From: Rehaibacterium terrae
GTDB taxonomy: Bacteria; Pseudomonadota; Gammaproteobacteria; Xanthomonadales; Xanthomonadaceae
Length of the DNA stretch: 64,000 bases
NCBI RefSeq assembly: GCF_014202935.1
Contig: NZ_JACHHX010000003.1
Span: 124,001 to 188,000 of the forward strand
Direction of reading: 5' to 3'
Made by a program: the position numbers and the translations under genes. Positions within the stretch are counted from its first letter, which is position 1. The number at the start of each line of letters is the position of its first letter. Below are positions 42,453 to 51,963 of the stretch, piece by piece. Below the pieces are notes generated by a model. The model was not told where the DNA came from. It ran no database searches and was given only the letters and a program-made list of their open reading frames with translations.

Positions 42453-43765
42453 GCCGGGCCGCACCCGGCGCCGCCACACGTGTGTTGGCGGCGCGCATCC
42501 TCGCTGCCGTGCTGTGGCACGGCCATTCGCTCAAGGCCGAGCTGGCGCGGCAGTTGCCGACCCTGGCCGATCCGCGCGACCGCGCCCTGGTCGAGGCGAT
42601 CTGCTTCGAGGTGCTGCGCTGGCGGCGCCGCTACGAGTACGTGCTGTCCGCGTGGCTGCCGCGCCCGCTGCCGGCGCGCGACCGCACCGTGCAGGCGCTG
42701 CTGCTGGCCGGGCTGGCCCAGCTCGACGCCCTGCGCCTGCCGGCGCACGCCGCGCTCGCCGCCACCGCCGAGGCCGCGCGCGGGCTGCGGCGCCCGAACC
42801 TGGTCGGGCTGGTCAACGCCGTGCTGCGCCGCGCCACCCGCGAGGCCTGGCCGATCGCCGGCGCCGAAGGCATCGACCTCAGCCACCCCGACTGGCTGAT
42901 CGACCGCCTGCGCGCCGACTGGCCCGGGCGCGTCGCCGCCCTCCTCGACGCCGGCAACCGCCCGGCGCCGATGTGGCTGCGGGTGAACCCGCGCCACGGC
43001 ACCCGCGCCGACTACCTCGCACGGCTGGCGCAGGCCGGCATCGAGGCGATCGCGCCGGACGTTCCCGCGCACGCCATCCGCCTCGACGAACCACTGCCGA
43101 CCGCGCGCCTGCCCGGCTGGAACGAGGGCGCGCTGTCGATCCAGGACGGCGCCGCCCAGCTCGCCGCCGAAGCGCTCGCCGTGTGCGACGGCGAGCGCGT
43201 GCTCGACGCCTGCGCCGCCCCCGGTGGCAAGGCCGCGCACCTGCTCGAACTCGCGCCCGGCCTCGCGCTGACCGCACTGGACGTCGATGCCCAGCGTCTG
43301 GATCGCGTGCGCGATACCCTGCGCCGGCTCGGCCTGCTCGGCGGCAACACCAGGCTGAAGGTGGCCGACGCCGCCGACACCGCCGCGTGGTGGGACGGCA
43401 CGCCGTTCGACGCCATCCTGCTCGACGCGCCCTGCTCGGCCACCGGCATCATTCGCCGCCAGCCCGACGTGAAATGGCACCGCCGCGAGGACGACATCGC
43501 CGCGCTGTGCACCGTGCAGGCGCGCCTGCTCGATGCGCTCTGGCCCACGCTCAAGCCGGGCGGCCGCCTGCTGTACGCCACCTGCTCGCTGCTGCGCGCC
43601 GAAAACGCCGAGCAGATCGCCGCCTTCCTCGCCCGCACCCCCGATGCCGTCGCGCAGCCGCTGGACGCGCGCTTCGGTCACCCCGACGGCGCCGGCCGCC
43701 AGCGCTTTCCCGGCGAGGACGGCATGGACGGCTTCTTCTACGCCCTGCTGCGCAAGTCCGGCTGA
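42449..43765 (+). CDS. rsmB: 16S rRNA (cytosine-967-C5)-methyltransferase
   Basis: A 438-residue SAM-dependent RNA methyltransferase. The N-terminal NusB-like RNA-binding domain covers residues about 1-140 ([20 protein letters not shown]). The catalytic domain shows [40 protein letters not shown] with one active cysteine, and [20 protein letters not shown] with the second. The end, [10 protein letters not shown], is normal. The reading frame stays open for 81 codons after the stop, an oddity listed separately. Third gene of the def-fmt-rsmB operon. Confidence 0.97.
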   Translation: MSRAAPGAATRVLAARILAAVLWHGHSLKAELARQLPTLADPRDRALVEAICFEVLRWRRRYEYVLSAWLPRPLPARDRTVQALLLAGLAQLDALRLPAHAALAATAEAARGLRRPNLVGLVNAVLRRATREAWPIAGAEGIDLSHPDWLIDRLRADWPGRVAALLDAGNRPAPMWLRVNPRHGTRADYLARLAQAGIEAIAPDVPAHAIRLDEPLPTARLPGWNEGALSIQDGAAQLAAEALAVCDGERVLDACAAPGGKAAHLLELAPGLALTALDVDAQRLDRVRDTLRRLGLLGGNTRLKVADAADTAAWWDGTPFDAILLDAPCSATGIIRRQPDVKWHRREDDIAALCTVQARLLDALWPTLKPGGRLLYATCSLLRAENAEQIAAFLARTPDAVAQPLDARFGHPDGAGRQRFPGEDGMDGFFYALLRKSG

Positions 43766-44011
43766 ACCTGCGACGGCAGTACGCCCTGCGGCATCCGGCC
43801 AACCGCGGTCTGTCGGCGGCGCTCGCCATGGCCGGAGCACGAGGCGCTGCTGGCCGGGCTGGACACGAGCCTGAGGCTGGCGATTACCGAAGGGCGCCAC
43901 TGGATGCTGCGCCAGTACCTGCGCCGGGGCTGGTGGGTACGGGCGGCGCGGTTGGCCTGGGCGCGTCACGACTGGACGCGGATGCCGCGAGCCGGGGCGG
44001 CGGCGACCTGA
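43766..44011 (+). other. Open, coding-like stretch after rsmB, possible gene remnant
   Basis: After the rsmB TGA the same frame stays open for 81 codons to a TGA at 44009-44011. The last 60 codons have strongly GC-rich third positions and read like protein (PEHEALLAGLDTSLRLAITE, GRHWMLRQYLRRGWWVRAAR, LAWARHDWTRMPRAGAA). The first ATG in frame is at 43904, and no ribosome site is seen. It may be the tail of a lost gene. The composition resembles lipopolysaccharide-biosynthesis C-termini, but I cannot name a family. Confidence 0.4.
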
Positions 44012-44012
44012 G

Positions 44013-44828
44013 TCAGGACGGGGGGCTGCCGTCGTCGCGCTGCCGGCGCAACAGCAGCCGGTACTTGTCGTAGACGTAGCCCGCCTGCGCCTTGTGGAAG
44101 CAGAAACCCTCGCGGCCGTCGAGGAAGCCGCCGCGCAGCAGGTAGTTCTTCAGCACATACGCGGTGCTGTGCAGCCACGGGTCGATCGGTAGCGCGTGGT
44201 AGCCCTGCGCCAGCCGTTCCTCGGCGAAGCCGCGGGCATTACGCTGCAGGCGCGCGCGGTGCTCCTCGACCGAGCGTGCGCTCTCGTGCTCGATGCGCGC
44301 CTTGTGGCGGCGGCGCTTGCGCCCGGCCAGGTGCAGGCGCTCGCCGTGGCGGGTCGGCACGTAGCGGCAGTCGGCGCGGAACAGCCGCGGCAGCCACTCG
44401 TTGCCCCAGCCGCCGAACTGCAGCGTGCGACCCAGGAAACGCGTGCGCCGCGGCAGCGACCACACGTCGGCGCGCTCGATGCGCCCGCTCTCGAACAACG
44501 CGGCGATGCGCTCGGGCGAGCTCGGCGCCAGCCACTCGTCGGCGTCGAGCATCAGCACCCAGGGCTGGGTGGCGCGCGAAATCGCAGTGTTCTTCTGCGC
44601 CGAGAAGCCCAGCCACTCCTGGTGCTCGACGCGCGCACCCTCGGCGCGGGCGATGGCGACGGTGGCGTCGTCCGAGCCGGCGTCGAGCACGATCACCTCG
44701 CGGCAGACCGGCCGCAGCGAGCGGATGCAGCGCGCGATGCGGTCTTCCTCGTTGAGGGTGATGACGACGCCGGACAGCGGGACGGGATGAGGCAGCCGGG
44801 CACGCATGGAAGGGTGGGCGGGTGGCAC
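44013..44828 (-). CDS. Glycosyltransferase family 2 (WaaE/KdtX-like)
   Basis: A 271-residue protein; ATG 44807 is an alternative start. The GT-A fold shows LSGVVITLNEEDRIARCIRS, VIVLDAGSDDATVAIARAEG, EWLGFSAQKNTAISRATQPW, and the DxD-like VLMLDADEWLAP. The C-terminal part (SLPRRTRFLGRTLQFGGWGN, EWLPRLFRADCRYVPTRHGE) matches WaaE/KdtX-type beta-1,4-glucosyltransferases that decorate the lipopolysaccharide inner core. It is divergent from the family 4 glycosyltransferase at 44894, supporting a lipopolysaccharide-core role. Confidence 0.88.
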   Translation of the reverse strand: MPPAHPSMRARLPHPVPLSGVVITLNEEDRIARCIRSLRPVCREVIVLDAGSDDATVAIARAEGARVEHQEWLGFSAQKNTAISRATQPWVLMLDADEWLAPSSPERIAALFESGRIERADVWSLPRRTRFLGRTLQFGGWGNEWLPRLFRADCRYVPTRHGERLHLAGRKRRRHKARIEHESARSVEEHRARLQRNARGFAEERLAQGYHALPIDPWLHSTAYVLKNYLLRGGFLDGREGFCFHKAQAGYVYDKYRLLLRRQRDDGSPPS

Positions 44829-44893
44829 GGTTAAAGTATAGCGTTCGGCCCGCGCCGCCTCGGCGCGCCAGCATCCACGGAGCCACGCCGCGC

Positions 44894-45919
44894 ATGCGGA
44901 TCGTCCACTTGCTTCTCACCAGCCGCTTCGCCGGCACTGAGCGCCACGTGCTCGAACTGGCGGCGGCGCAGGCCGCCAATGGCCACGACGTCACGCTCGT
45001 CCTGCGCCACAAGGCGGCCCAGTCGCGTCCCGACGCGATCGCCCATCGCGTCGATCCGCGGGTGAAGGTGGAACTGGTCGCCGACTGGCTGTTCCGCTGG
45101 CCGGCGCGCCGTGACGCGGCGAGGCTGGTGAGGCGGTTGCGCCCGGACGTGGCGCATGCGCACTTGGGTTCGGCCTGCCGCGCGTTGCACGGACTGGGTG
45201 GTGTCTGCCTGCGCGTGGCTACGCTGCACATCGCCTACAAGCCGCACCACCACGACGGTCTAGACGGCCTGATCGCCATCGCGCCCTGGCAGTTGCCGAC
45301 GATCCCCGCGCCACTGCGCGCGCATTCCACGCAGATCAACAACTGGACCGTGCCGCGCCCGCCTGCCGATGGCGCGCGCGAGCGGATCCGCGCCCTGTAC
45401 GGCATCGCACCGGATGAATTCCTGTTCGGCGCGCTCGGCCGCGTCGAGAGTAGCAAGGGTTTCGACGTGCTGGTCGATGCATTCGCGCGCGTGGCGATTC
45501 CTGGCGCGCGCCTGGCCATCGTCGGCCAGGGCAAGGCATGGGAGTCGCTGCGGCGGCAGGCGCCCCCCGAGGTGGTGATGCCGGGTTTCGCCGACCGCCC
45601 CGAGGACTGGTTGGCGGCCTTCGACTGCTTCGTCAGCCCGTCTCGCTTCGAGCCGTTCGGACTGGTGCTGCTGGAGGCCATGCAGGCCGGCCTGCCGGTC
45701 GTGGCCAGCGCTAGCGAGGGCGCACGCCATCTGGCGCCCTACTTCGAGCAGCCGCTGGTGCCGGTCGGCGACGCCGACGCGCTGGCCGATGCCCTGGTCG
45801 CGATGCACGCCCGCGGTCGCCGGCGCTGCGAGTACCCGATGTCGCATTTCCGCATCGAGGCCAAGTGCGCCGAGGTGGAGGCGTTCTACCGCGAGGGTCT
45901 CGCGAGGCTCGGCCGCTGA
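44894..45919 (+). CDS. Glycosyltransferase family 4
   Basis: A 341-residue GT-B enzyme from ATG 44894 (MRIVHLLLTSRFAGTERHVL). The N-terminal acceptor domain carries ERHVLELAAAQAANGHDVTL. The C-terminal nucleotide-sugar domain shows FGALGRVESSKGFDVLVDAF, ARLAIVGQGKAWESLRRQAP, and the donor-binding ESFGLVLLEA-type motif SRFEPFGLVLLEAMQAGLPV with the paired glutamates. It probably adds a sugar to lipopolysaccharide core or a surface polysaccharide in the cytoplasm. The acceptor is unknown. trkA follows 97 bp later with its own -10-like TAGAAT (45946-45951). Confidence 0.88.
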   Translation: MRIVHLLLTSRFAGTERHVLELAAAQAANGHDVTLVLRHKAAQSRPDAIAHRVDPRVKVELVADWLFRWPARRDAARLVRRLRPDVAHAHLGSACRALHGLGGVCLRVATLHIAYKPHHHDGLDGLIAIAPWQLPTIPAPLRAHSTQINNWTVPRPPADGARERIRALYGIAPDEFLFGALGRVESSKGFDVLVDAFARVAIPGARLAIVGQGKAWESLRRQAPPEVVMPGFADRPEDWLAAFDCFVSPSRFEPFGLVLLEAMQAGLPVVASASEGARHLAPYFEQPLVPVGDADALADALVAMHARGRRRCEYPMSHFRIEAKCAEVEAFYREGLARLGR

Positions 45920-46016
45920 AGGCGCTTTTTCGCATGCGGGCGGGCTAGAATCGCGGCCGTTCAAACCACGGGGCCGGCTGCCGCTACCGTTGGCGGGGGG
46001 GCTTCCAGGGGGCGCA

Positions 46017-47396
46017 ATGAAAATCCTGATTCTCGGCGCCGGCCAGGTCGGCTCCTCGGTGGCCGCGGCACTGGCGTCGGAGAACAACGACATCACCGTG
46101 GTCGATACCGACGCGGCCAAGCTGCGCGAGCTGTCCGAGCGGCTGGACATCCGCACCGTCAACGGCCACGCCTCGTTGCCCAGCGTGCTCGGCCAGGCCG
46201 GTGCCGAGGATGCCGAGCTGGTGGTCGCCGTAACCTCCAGCGACGAGGTCAACCTGATCGCCTGCCAGGTCGCGCAGACCCGCTACCGCACGCCCACCCG
46301 GGTGGCGCGGGTGCGCGAGGCCGAGTACCTGGAGATCCCCAACCTCACCCACGGCGAGACCTCGGCGGTGAGCGCCGCGATCAGCCCCGAGCAGCTCGTG
46401 TGCCGTCATGTCGAGCGGTTGATCGAATATCCCGGCGCGCTGCAGGTGCTGGACTTCGCCAACGGACGTGCCCAGCTGGTCGGCGTGCGCGCGGTGGCCG
46501 GCGGCGCCCTGGTCGGGCACCAGATCAAGGAACTGCGCAGCCATCTGCCGGCCAGCGTGGACGCGCGGGTGGCGGCGATCTTCCGCGCCGGCCGGCCGGT
46601 CAAGCCCGAGGGCGGCACGGTGATCGAGGCCGACGACGAGGTGTTCTTCCTCGCCAACCGCCGCGACATCCCGCTGGTGATGAGCGAACTGCGCCGGGTG
46701 GACAGCAAGCGCGCCCGCCGCGTGTTCATCGCCGGCGGCGGCAACATCGGCCGCTCGCTGGCGCGCGCGCTGGAGAACCGCTACTCGGTGAAGATCCTTG
46801 AACGCAGCCGCGACCGTGCCAAACGCATCGCCGAGGACCTGGTCAACTCCATCGTGCTGGTCGGCGATGCCGCCGACGAGGAGTTGCTGCGCGAGGAGAA
46901 CATCGACCAGACCGACGTCTACTGTGCGCTCACCAACGACGACGAGGCCAACATCCTGTCGGCGATGCTGGCCAAGCGCTTGGGCTGCTCGCGGGTGATG
47001 TCGCTGATCAACCGGCCGGCCTACGCCGAGCTGGTCGAGGGCGGGCCGATCGACATCGCGATCAGCCCGCAGCAGATCACCCTCGGCGCGCTGCTGGCGC
47101 ACATCCGCGAGGGCGCGCCGGCGCGGGTGCACTCGCTGCGCCGCGGCGCGGCCGAGGCCATCGAGGCGGTGGCGCGCGGTGATGGCCGCACCTCGCGGGT
47201 GATCGGCCGCTCGCTGGACGAGCTGGAGCTGCCCGAGGCCGCCACCATCGGCGGCATCGTGCGCGGCGACCAGTTGCTGATCGCCCATCACGACGTGGTG
47301 ATCGAACCGGAGGACCACGTCATCGTGTTCCTGATGGACAAGCGCCATCTGCCCGAGGTGAGTGCGCTGTTCCAGGCCGGAGCGACCTGGCTGTGA
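46017..47396 (+). CDS. trkA: Trk potassium transporter regulatory subunit TrkA
   Basis: A 459-residue peripheral membrane protein gating TrkH. It is a tandem of two RCK units. The first Rossmann fold starts KILILGAGQVGSSVAAALAS with VVDTDAAKLRELSERLDIRT; the second is VFIAGGGNIGRSLARALENR. Each is followed by a TrkA-C domain; the second ends EPEDHVIVFLMDKRHLPEVS. Nucleotide binding to the GxGxxG loops controls K+ flow. Its stop overlaps the trkH start (GTGA at 47393-47396), so channel and gate are co-translated. Confidence 0.97.
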   Translation: MKILILGAGQVGSSVAAALASENNDITVVDTDAAKLRELSERLDIRTVNGHASLPSVLGQAGAEDAELVVAVTSSDEVNLIACQVAQTRYRTPTRVARVREAEYLEIPNLTHGETSAVSAAISPEQLVCRHVERLIEYPGALQVLDFANGRAQLVGVRAVAGGALVGHQIKELRSHLPASVDARVAAIFRAGRPVKPEGGTVIEADDEVFFLANRRDIPLVMSELRRVDSKRARRVFIAGGGNIGRSLARALENRYSVKILERSRDRAKRIAEDLVNSIVLVGDAADEELLREENIDQTDVYCALTNDDEANILSAMLAKRLGCSRVMSLINRPAYAELVEGGPIDIAISPQQITLGALLAHIREGAPARVHSLRRGAAEAIEAVARGDGRTSRVIGRSLDELELPEAATIGGIVRGDQLLIAHHDVVIEPEDHVIVFLMDKRHLPEVSALFQAGATWL

Positions 47397-48850
47397 ACCT
47401 GCGCCTGCGCGCCATCCTGCGGGTGCTGGGCATCATCGTCGCCCTGTCCTCGCTGTCCAAGCTGCTCCCGGGCGCGCTGGCGCTGGCGCTGGGCGAGGGC
47501 GACATCGCGCATGTGTTCTTCTCCAGTTTCGCGCTCACCGCGGCGATCGGCACCGCCTTGTGGTGGCCGCTGCGCAACGTGCACTACGAGCTGCGCCTGC
47601 GCGACGGCTTTCTGATCGTCACCATGACCTGGGTGCTGGCCAGTCTGGTGTCGGCGCTGCCGTTCATGTACGCGCCGCCGTACCTGAGCTTCAGCCACGC
47701 CATGTTCGAGGCCACCTCGGGGCTCACCACCACCGGCGCCACGGTGATCGCCGGCCTCGACGGCCTGCCGCGCAGCGTGCTGTTCTATCGCCAGCTGCTG
47801 CAGTTCCTCGGCGGCATGGGCATCGTCATCCTCGCGGTCGCCATCCTGCCGATGCTCAAGATCGGCGGCACCCAGCTGTTCCGCGCCGAGAGCACCGGCC
47901 CCAGCAAGGACGCCAAGCTCACCCCGCGCATCGCCGAGACCGCCAAGGCGCTCTGGGCGGTGTACTTCGGGCTGACGCTGCTGTGTGCAGGCGCGTACTG
48001 GGTGGCCGGCATGGACCTGTTCGACGCCATCTGCCACGCGATGAGCACGGTCTCCACCGCCGGCTTCTCGACCAAGGACGCCGCGCTCGACCACTGGGGC
48101 AGTCCGCTGATCGAGTGGGTGGCGATCGTGTTCATGATCGTCGGCGGCATCAACTTCGGCCTGCACTACGTCGCCTGGCGGCGCGCCAGCACCTCGGTCT
48201 ACTACGGCGACTCGGAACTGCGCGCCTTCCTGCGCATCATCGCCGCCGCCACCGCCGTGGTGACCGCCGCGGTGCTGATCGGCGGCACCTTCGACGGCTT
48301 CGGCGAGGCCTTCCGCCGCGCCGCCTTCCAGACCGTCTCCAACCTCACCACCACCGGTTTCGTCACCGGCGGTTTCGACCAGTGGGCCGGCGTGGCGCCA
48401 CTGTTGCTGATCTGCCTGGCCTTCATCGGCGGCTGCTCCGGTTCCACCGTCGGCGGGCTGAAGGTGGCGCGCGTGGTGATGCTGCTGCGACAGGGCTTCC
48501 GCGAGGTCAAGCAGCTGGTGCATCCCAAGGGCCAGTTCCTGGTCAAGATGGGCGGCAAGCGCGTCTCCGAGAGCGTGGTGCTGTCGGTGAGCGGCTTCAT
48601 CGCGCTGTGGATGCTGTGCTTCGTCGTGCTGGTGCTGGCGATGAACCTCACCGGGCTGGACATCCTGAGCAGCTTTGGTGCCGCCGCAGCCACCCTGACC
48701 AACCTCGGCCCCGGTCTGGGCGAGGTCGCCGCCACCTGGAGCGGGGTCAACTACGGCGCCGTCTGGCTCGGCATCCTCGGCATGCTGCTCGGGCGCCTGG
48801 AAGTGTTCTCCGTGCTGGTGCTGCTGACGCCGCAGTTCTGGCGCGAGTAG
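47393..48850 (+). CDS. trkH: Trk potassium uptake membrane subunit TrkH
   Basis: A 485-residue inner-membrane K+ channel subunit starting at GTG 47393, inside the trkA stop. All four selectivity-filter loops are visible: FEATSGLTTTGATVIAGLDG, AMSTVSTAGFSTKDAALDHW, SNLTTTGFVTGGFDQWAGVA, and AAAATLTNLGPGLGEVAATW. The membrane segments between them match the TrkH/KtrB superfamily. Length is normal. Confidence 0.97.
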   Translation: MNLRLRAILRVLGIIVALSSLSKLLPGALALALGEGDIAHVFFSSFALTAAIGTALWWPLRNVHYELRLRDGFLIVTMTWVLASLVSALPFMYAPPYLSFSHAMFEATSGLTTTGATVIAGLDGLPRSVLFYRQLLQFLGGMGIVILAVAILPMLKIGGTQLFRAESTGPSKDAKLTPRIAETAKALWAVYFGLTLLCAGAYWVAGMDLFDAICHAMSTVSTAGFSTKDAALDHWGSPLIEWVAIVFMIVGGINFGLHYVAWRRASTSVYYGDSELRAFLRIIAAATAVVTAAVLIGGTFDGFGEAFRRAAFQTVSNLTTTGFVTGGFDQWAGVAPLLLICLAFIGGCSGSTVGGLKVARVVMLLRQGFREVKQLVHPKGQFLVKMGGKRVSESVVLSVSGFIALWMLCFVVLVLAMNLTGLDILSSFGAAAATLTNLGPGLGEVAATWSGVNYGAVWLGILGMLLGRLEVFSVLVLLTPQFWRE

Positions 48851-48966
48851 GCGCCCTGCGATCGCGCCGCCGGCCGGCGGCTGGCTGCTGCGGACCGCGC
48901 CCTGCGTGCGTTGCAGCGACTGGGTGACCGGTGCGGCGGGAGCGATGCGCCGTACTGAGCGACCGC

Positions 48967-49518
48967 TCAGGACGTGATGCCGGCGGTGTTCCGCGCCGCG
49001 CGCCGGAACAGCCCGGCCGAGGCGAGCCACAGGATGATGAACGGCGCTGTCAGCGCCAGGGTCTGGGGGGTGCCCGCGAACAGGGCGACCAGCGTCTGGG
49101 CGACGGCGGTCGCGAGCAGTGCGCGCGCCATGCCGCGCGGTCGGAAGCGGGCGAGCAGCGCGCCGACGATGCCGACCGCGGGCACGCCGTGGTACAGCAG
49201 ATTGGCCGGCTCGTCCTCGCTGCCGATGATGCCGACGGCGAGGTTGGCCCAGACCAGCATGAAGGCCGTCGCCAGTGCGATGGCGACGGCGGCCAGGTAG
49301 GTGCGGTCGCCGCTCGCCCGCGCGGCCAGCTCGAAGCTGCCGCAGGCGGCGGCCAGCATGGCGCCGAACACGGCGAAATCGCGCGGGCCCCAGGCCACCT
49401 CCGTGGTGAACTGCATCGCCAGCAGCGGCAGCAGCCACAGGCCGGCCGCCGCCCCCCACAGCGCCAGCCGCCAGCGGCGGCTGCGTCGGCCGGTGCCGTG
49501 TTCCGTGACTCCCGTCAT
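48967..49518 (-). CDS. Hypothetical multi-pass membrane protein
   Basis: A 183-residue protein from ATG 49518. This start is chosen over ATG 49524 because the GGAGGG ribosome site is then seven bases away. About five hydrophobic segments are visible: WRLALWGAAAGLWLLPLLAM, RDFAVFGAMLAAACGSFELA, YLAAVAIALATAFMLVWANL, VPAVGIVGALLARF, and LALTAPFIILWLASAGLF. Small membrane proteins of this layout are common in Xanthomonadales, but no function is known. It is convergent with trkH. Confidence 0.7.
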   Translation of the reverse strand: MTGVTEHGTGRRSRRWRLALWGAAAGLWLLPLLAMQFTTEVAWGPRDFAVFGAMLAAACGSFELAARASGDRTYLAAVAIALATAFMLVWANLAVGIIGSEDEPANLLYHGVPAVGIVGALLARFRPRGMARALLATAVAQTLVALFAGTPQTLALTAPFIILWLASAGLFRRAARNTAGITS

Positions 49519-49675
49519 CGCCATCCCTCCTGGGCGCGGATGGTCGCGCCGCCATGGACAGCCTACGCGCTGCGTGGGCGGAACATGAGGCATTTCGCGG
49601 GCAAGGCCGGGACGGCGGCTGGCAGGGCGCGGAGTGCACTGCGACCGGTCCGCCGCGACATGCGTTCGAACGCAC

Positions 49676-49699
49676 AAAGGCCGCCCGGAGGCGGCCTTT
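49676..49699. terminator. Hairpin after the ptrB gene
   Basis: A perfect 10-bp stem (AAAGGCCGCC/GGCGGCCTTT) with loop CGGA, 27 bp beyond the minus-strand S9 peptidase stop. AAA/TTT at the base makes it a plausible bidirectional terminator. Confidence 0.65.
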
Positions 49700-49726
49700 G
49701 GCTCGTGATGCAGGCGGGCGGGCGAG

Positions 49727-51931
49727 CTATTCGCCCACGCCCAACTGGTTGAGCATGAAGGCGTACTGCTCGGCGGTCTCGCGGAAGCGCTGGAAACGTC
49801 CGGACCTGCCGCCGTGGCCGGCTTCCATCTGGGTGCGGAAGACCAGCAGGTTGTCGTCGGTACGGCGGTCGCGCAGGCGGGCGACGTACTTGGCCGGCTC
49901 CCAGTACTGCACCTGCGAGTCCCACAGGCCGGTGCCGATGTACATGGCGGGGTAGGCCTGGGCGCTGAGCTGGTCGTAGGGCGAGTACGACAGCATGTAG
50001 TCGTAGTAGACCGGGTCCTTGGGGTTGCCCCACTCGTCGAACTCGTTGGTGGTGAGCGGGATGCTCTCGTCGAGCATGGTGGTCACCACGTCCACGAACG
50101 GCACCAGCGAGACGATCACGCGGTACTTCTCCGGCGCCATGTTGGCGATCGCACCCATCAGCAGGCCGCCGGCGCTGCCGCCCATGGCGGCGACGCGGTC
50201 GGGGGCGGCATAGCCTTCCTTCACCAGGTGATCGGTGACATCGATGAAGTCGGTGAAGGTGTTGATCTTGTTCAGCAGCTTGCCCTGCTCGTACCAGTGC
50301 CGGCCCATCTCCTGGCCGCCGCGGATGTGGGCGATGGCGTAGACCATGCCGCGGTCCACCAGGCTGAGCACGTTGCTGTTGAAGAAGGGGTCGCGGCTGC
50401 TGCCGTAGGAGCCGTAGCCGGCCTGCAGCAGGGCGGCGCTGCCGTCCTTGCGGAAGCCCTTGCGGTACAGCAGCGAGACCGGCACGCGGGTGCCGTCGCG
50501 GGCGGTGGCCCAGACGCGGTCGGTGACGTAGTCGGCCTTGTCGAAGCCGCCCAGCACCGGCTGCTCCTTGAGCAGCCTGCGCTCGCCGGTTTTGACATTG
50601 AGCTCGTAGGTGGTGGCCGGGGTGGTCAGCGAGGTGTAGGTGTAGCGCAGCCAGTCGGTACCGGGCTGGGCGTTGGTGGACAGCGCCATCACGTAGGCCG
50701 GCTCGTCGGCCTTGACGTACTCGGCCTGGCCGTCACGCAGCACGCGGATGCGGGTGAGGCCGTCGGAGCGCTCGCCGACGGCGAGGAAGTCGTCGAACAG
50801 CTCGTAGCCGCTGATGAACACCGCCTCGTCGTGGCCGAGCAGGTCGCGCCACTGGGTGCGGTCGCCCCACCGGCCGTCGGCGAACTGCATCAGCTTGAAG
50901 TTCTTCGCGTTCCAGTTGGTGCGCACCACCCAGCGCTCGCCGAGGTGGTCGGCCTGGTATTCGAAGTCGCGCTCGCGCGGGGCGATCAGGCGGAACTCGC
51001 CGGGCGCGTTGCGCTCGGTGCAGCGCTGCTCGCTGGAGACGGTGCTCTGCACGACGATGCACAGGTACTTCTCCGAGCGCGTGGTCAGCAGGCCCATGTA
51101 GAAGCTGTCGTCGGGCTCGTGGTAGACGACCGGGTCGTCCGCCGGGTCGTTGCCGAGGGTGTGCGCCCTGACGCGCTTGGTCAGCAGCGTGACGGGGTCG
51201 TTCTCGATGTAGTAGACGGTACGGTTGTCGCCGGCCCAGGCCAGACTGGCGGACAGGCCCGGCACTTCGTCGGCGTAGGTTTCGCCGGTGGCGAGGTTCT
51301 TGATGCGCAGGGTGTACTGGCGGCGGCCGACGGTGTCCTCGACATAAGCCAGCAGCTGCTGATCCGGGCTGACTTCGAAATTGGCGACCGAGTAGAAGCT
51401 CTTGCCCTCGGCGAGCCGGTTGAGGTCGAGCAGGATCTCCTCGGGGGCGTCCATGCTGCCCTTGCGGCGGGCGTGGATCGGGTACTCCTTGCCCTCCTCG
51501 AAGCGGGTGTAATACCAGTAGTCCTTGTACTGGAACGGCACGCTGGCGTCGTCCTGCTTGATGCGGCCGACCATCTCCTCGTACAGCCGGTTCTCGAAGC
51601 CGCGCAACGGCGCCATCACCGCGTCGGCGTAGGCGTTCTCGGCGTTCAGGTAGGCCAGCACCTCGGGCGACTGGCGGCTGTCGTCGCGCAGCCAGTAGTA
51701 CTCGTCCTGGCGGGTGGCGCCGTGCGGGGCGACCACTTCGTAGGACCGCTTCTCGGCCACCGGCGCCGGCGGCAGCGCCAGGCTCTCGGCGCTGAGCGGC
51801 GGGATGGCCGGTGCGGCGGTGACCGATGGCGACTGCGCGTCGTCCCGGCCGCTGCAACCGGCCAGCAGGCCGAGGCCGAGACACAGCGTGAGCGCGTGGC
51901 GCAGGGGAAGAGCGCGACGGATCGGACTCAT
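49727..51931 (-). CDS. ptrB: Exported oligopeptidase B-like S9 serine peptidase (predicted lipoprotein)
   Basis: A 734-residue S9A peptidase. The N-terminus LRHALTLCLGLGLLAGCSGR is a lipoprotein signal with lipobox LAGC. A seven-bladed propeller (APHGATRQDEYYWLRDDSRQ, VEDTVGRRQYTLRIKNLATG) covers the catalytic domain. The triad is Ser in RVAAMGGSAGGLLMGAIANM, Asp in TGLWDSQVQYWEPAK, and His in QMEAGHGGRSGRFQRF. Oligopeptidase B cleaves after Arg/Lys in short peptides. The lipobox suggests an envelope-facing form. It lies 32 bp after a second S9 peptidase on the same strand, so the two are one operon. Confidence 0.93.
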   Translation of the reverse strand: MSPIRRALPLRHALTLCLGLGLLAGCSGRDDAQSPSVTAAPAIPPLSAESLALPPAPVAEKRSYEVVAPHGATRQDEYYWLRDDSRQSPEVLAYLNAENAYADAVMAPLRGFENRLYEEMVGRIKQDDASVPFQYKDYWYYTRFEEGKEYPIHARRKGSMDAPEEILLDLNRLAEGKSFYSVANFEVSPDQQLLAYVEDTVGRRQYTLRIKNLATGETYADEVPGLSASLAWAGDNRTVYYIENDPVTLLTKRVRAHTLGNDPADDPVVYHEPDDSFYMGLLTTRSEKYLCIVVQSTVSSEQRCTERNAPGEFRLIAPRERDFEYQADHLGERWVVRTNWNAKNFKLMQFADGRWGDRTQWRDLLGHDEAVFISGYELFDDFLAVGERSDGLTRIRVLRDGQAEYVKADEPAYVMALSTNAQPGTDWLRYTYTSLTTPATTYELNVKTGERRLLKEQPVLGGFDKADYVTDRVWATARDGTRVPVSLLYRKGFRKDGSAALLQAGYGSYGSSRDPFFNSNVLSLVDRGMVYAIAHIRGGQEMGRHWYEQGKLLNKINTFTDFIDVTDHLVKEGYAAPDRVAAMGGSAGGLLMGAIANMAPEKYRVIVSLVPFVDVVTTMLDESIPLTTNEFDEWGNPKDPVYYDYMLSYSPYDQLSAQAYPAMYIGTGLWDSQVQYWEPAKYVARLRDRRTDDNLLVFRTQMEAGHGGRSGRFQRFRETAEQYAFMLNQLGVGE

Positions 51932-51963
51932 GTCGGATTCCTTTCGACGGTGGTGGTGGCGGG

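Noticed and set aside
48866-48881. 16-nt palindrome GCCGCCGGCCGGCGGC after trkH
   Set aside because: It has no loop and no T-run, and such GC palindromes are frequent by chance in this composition; not called as a terminator.
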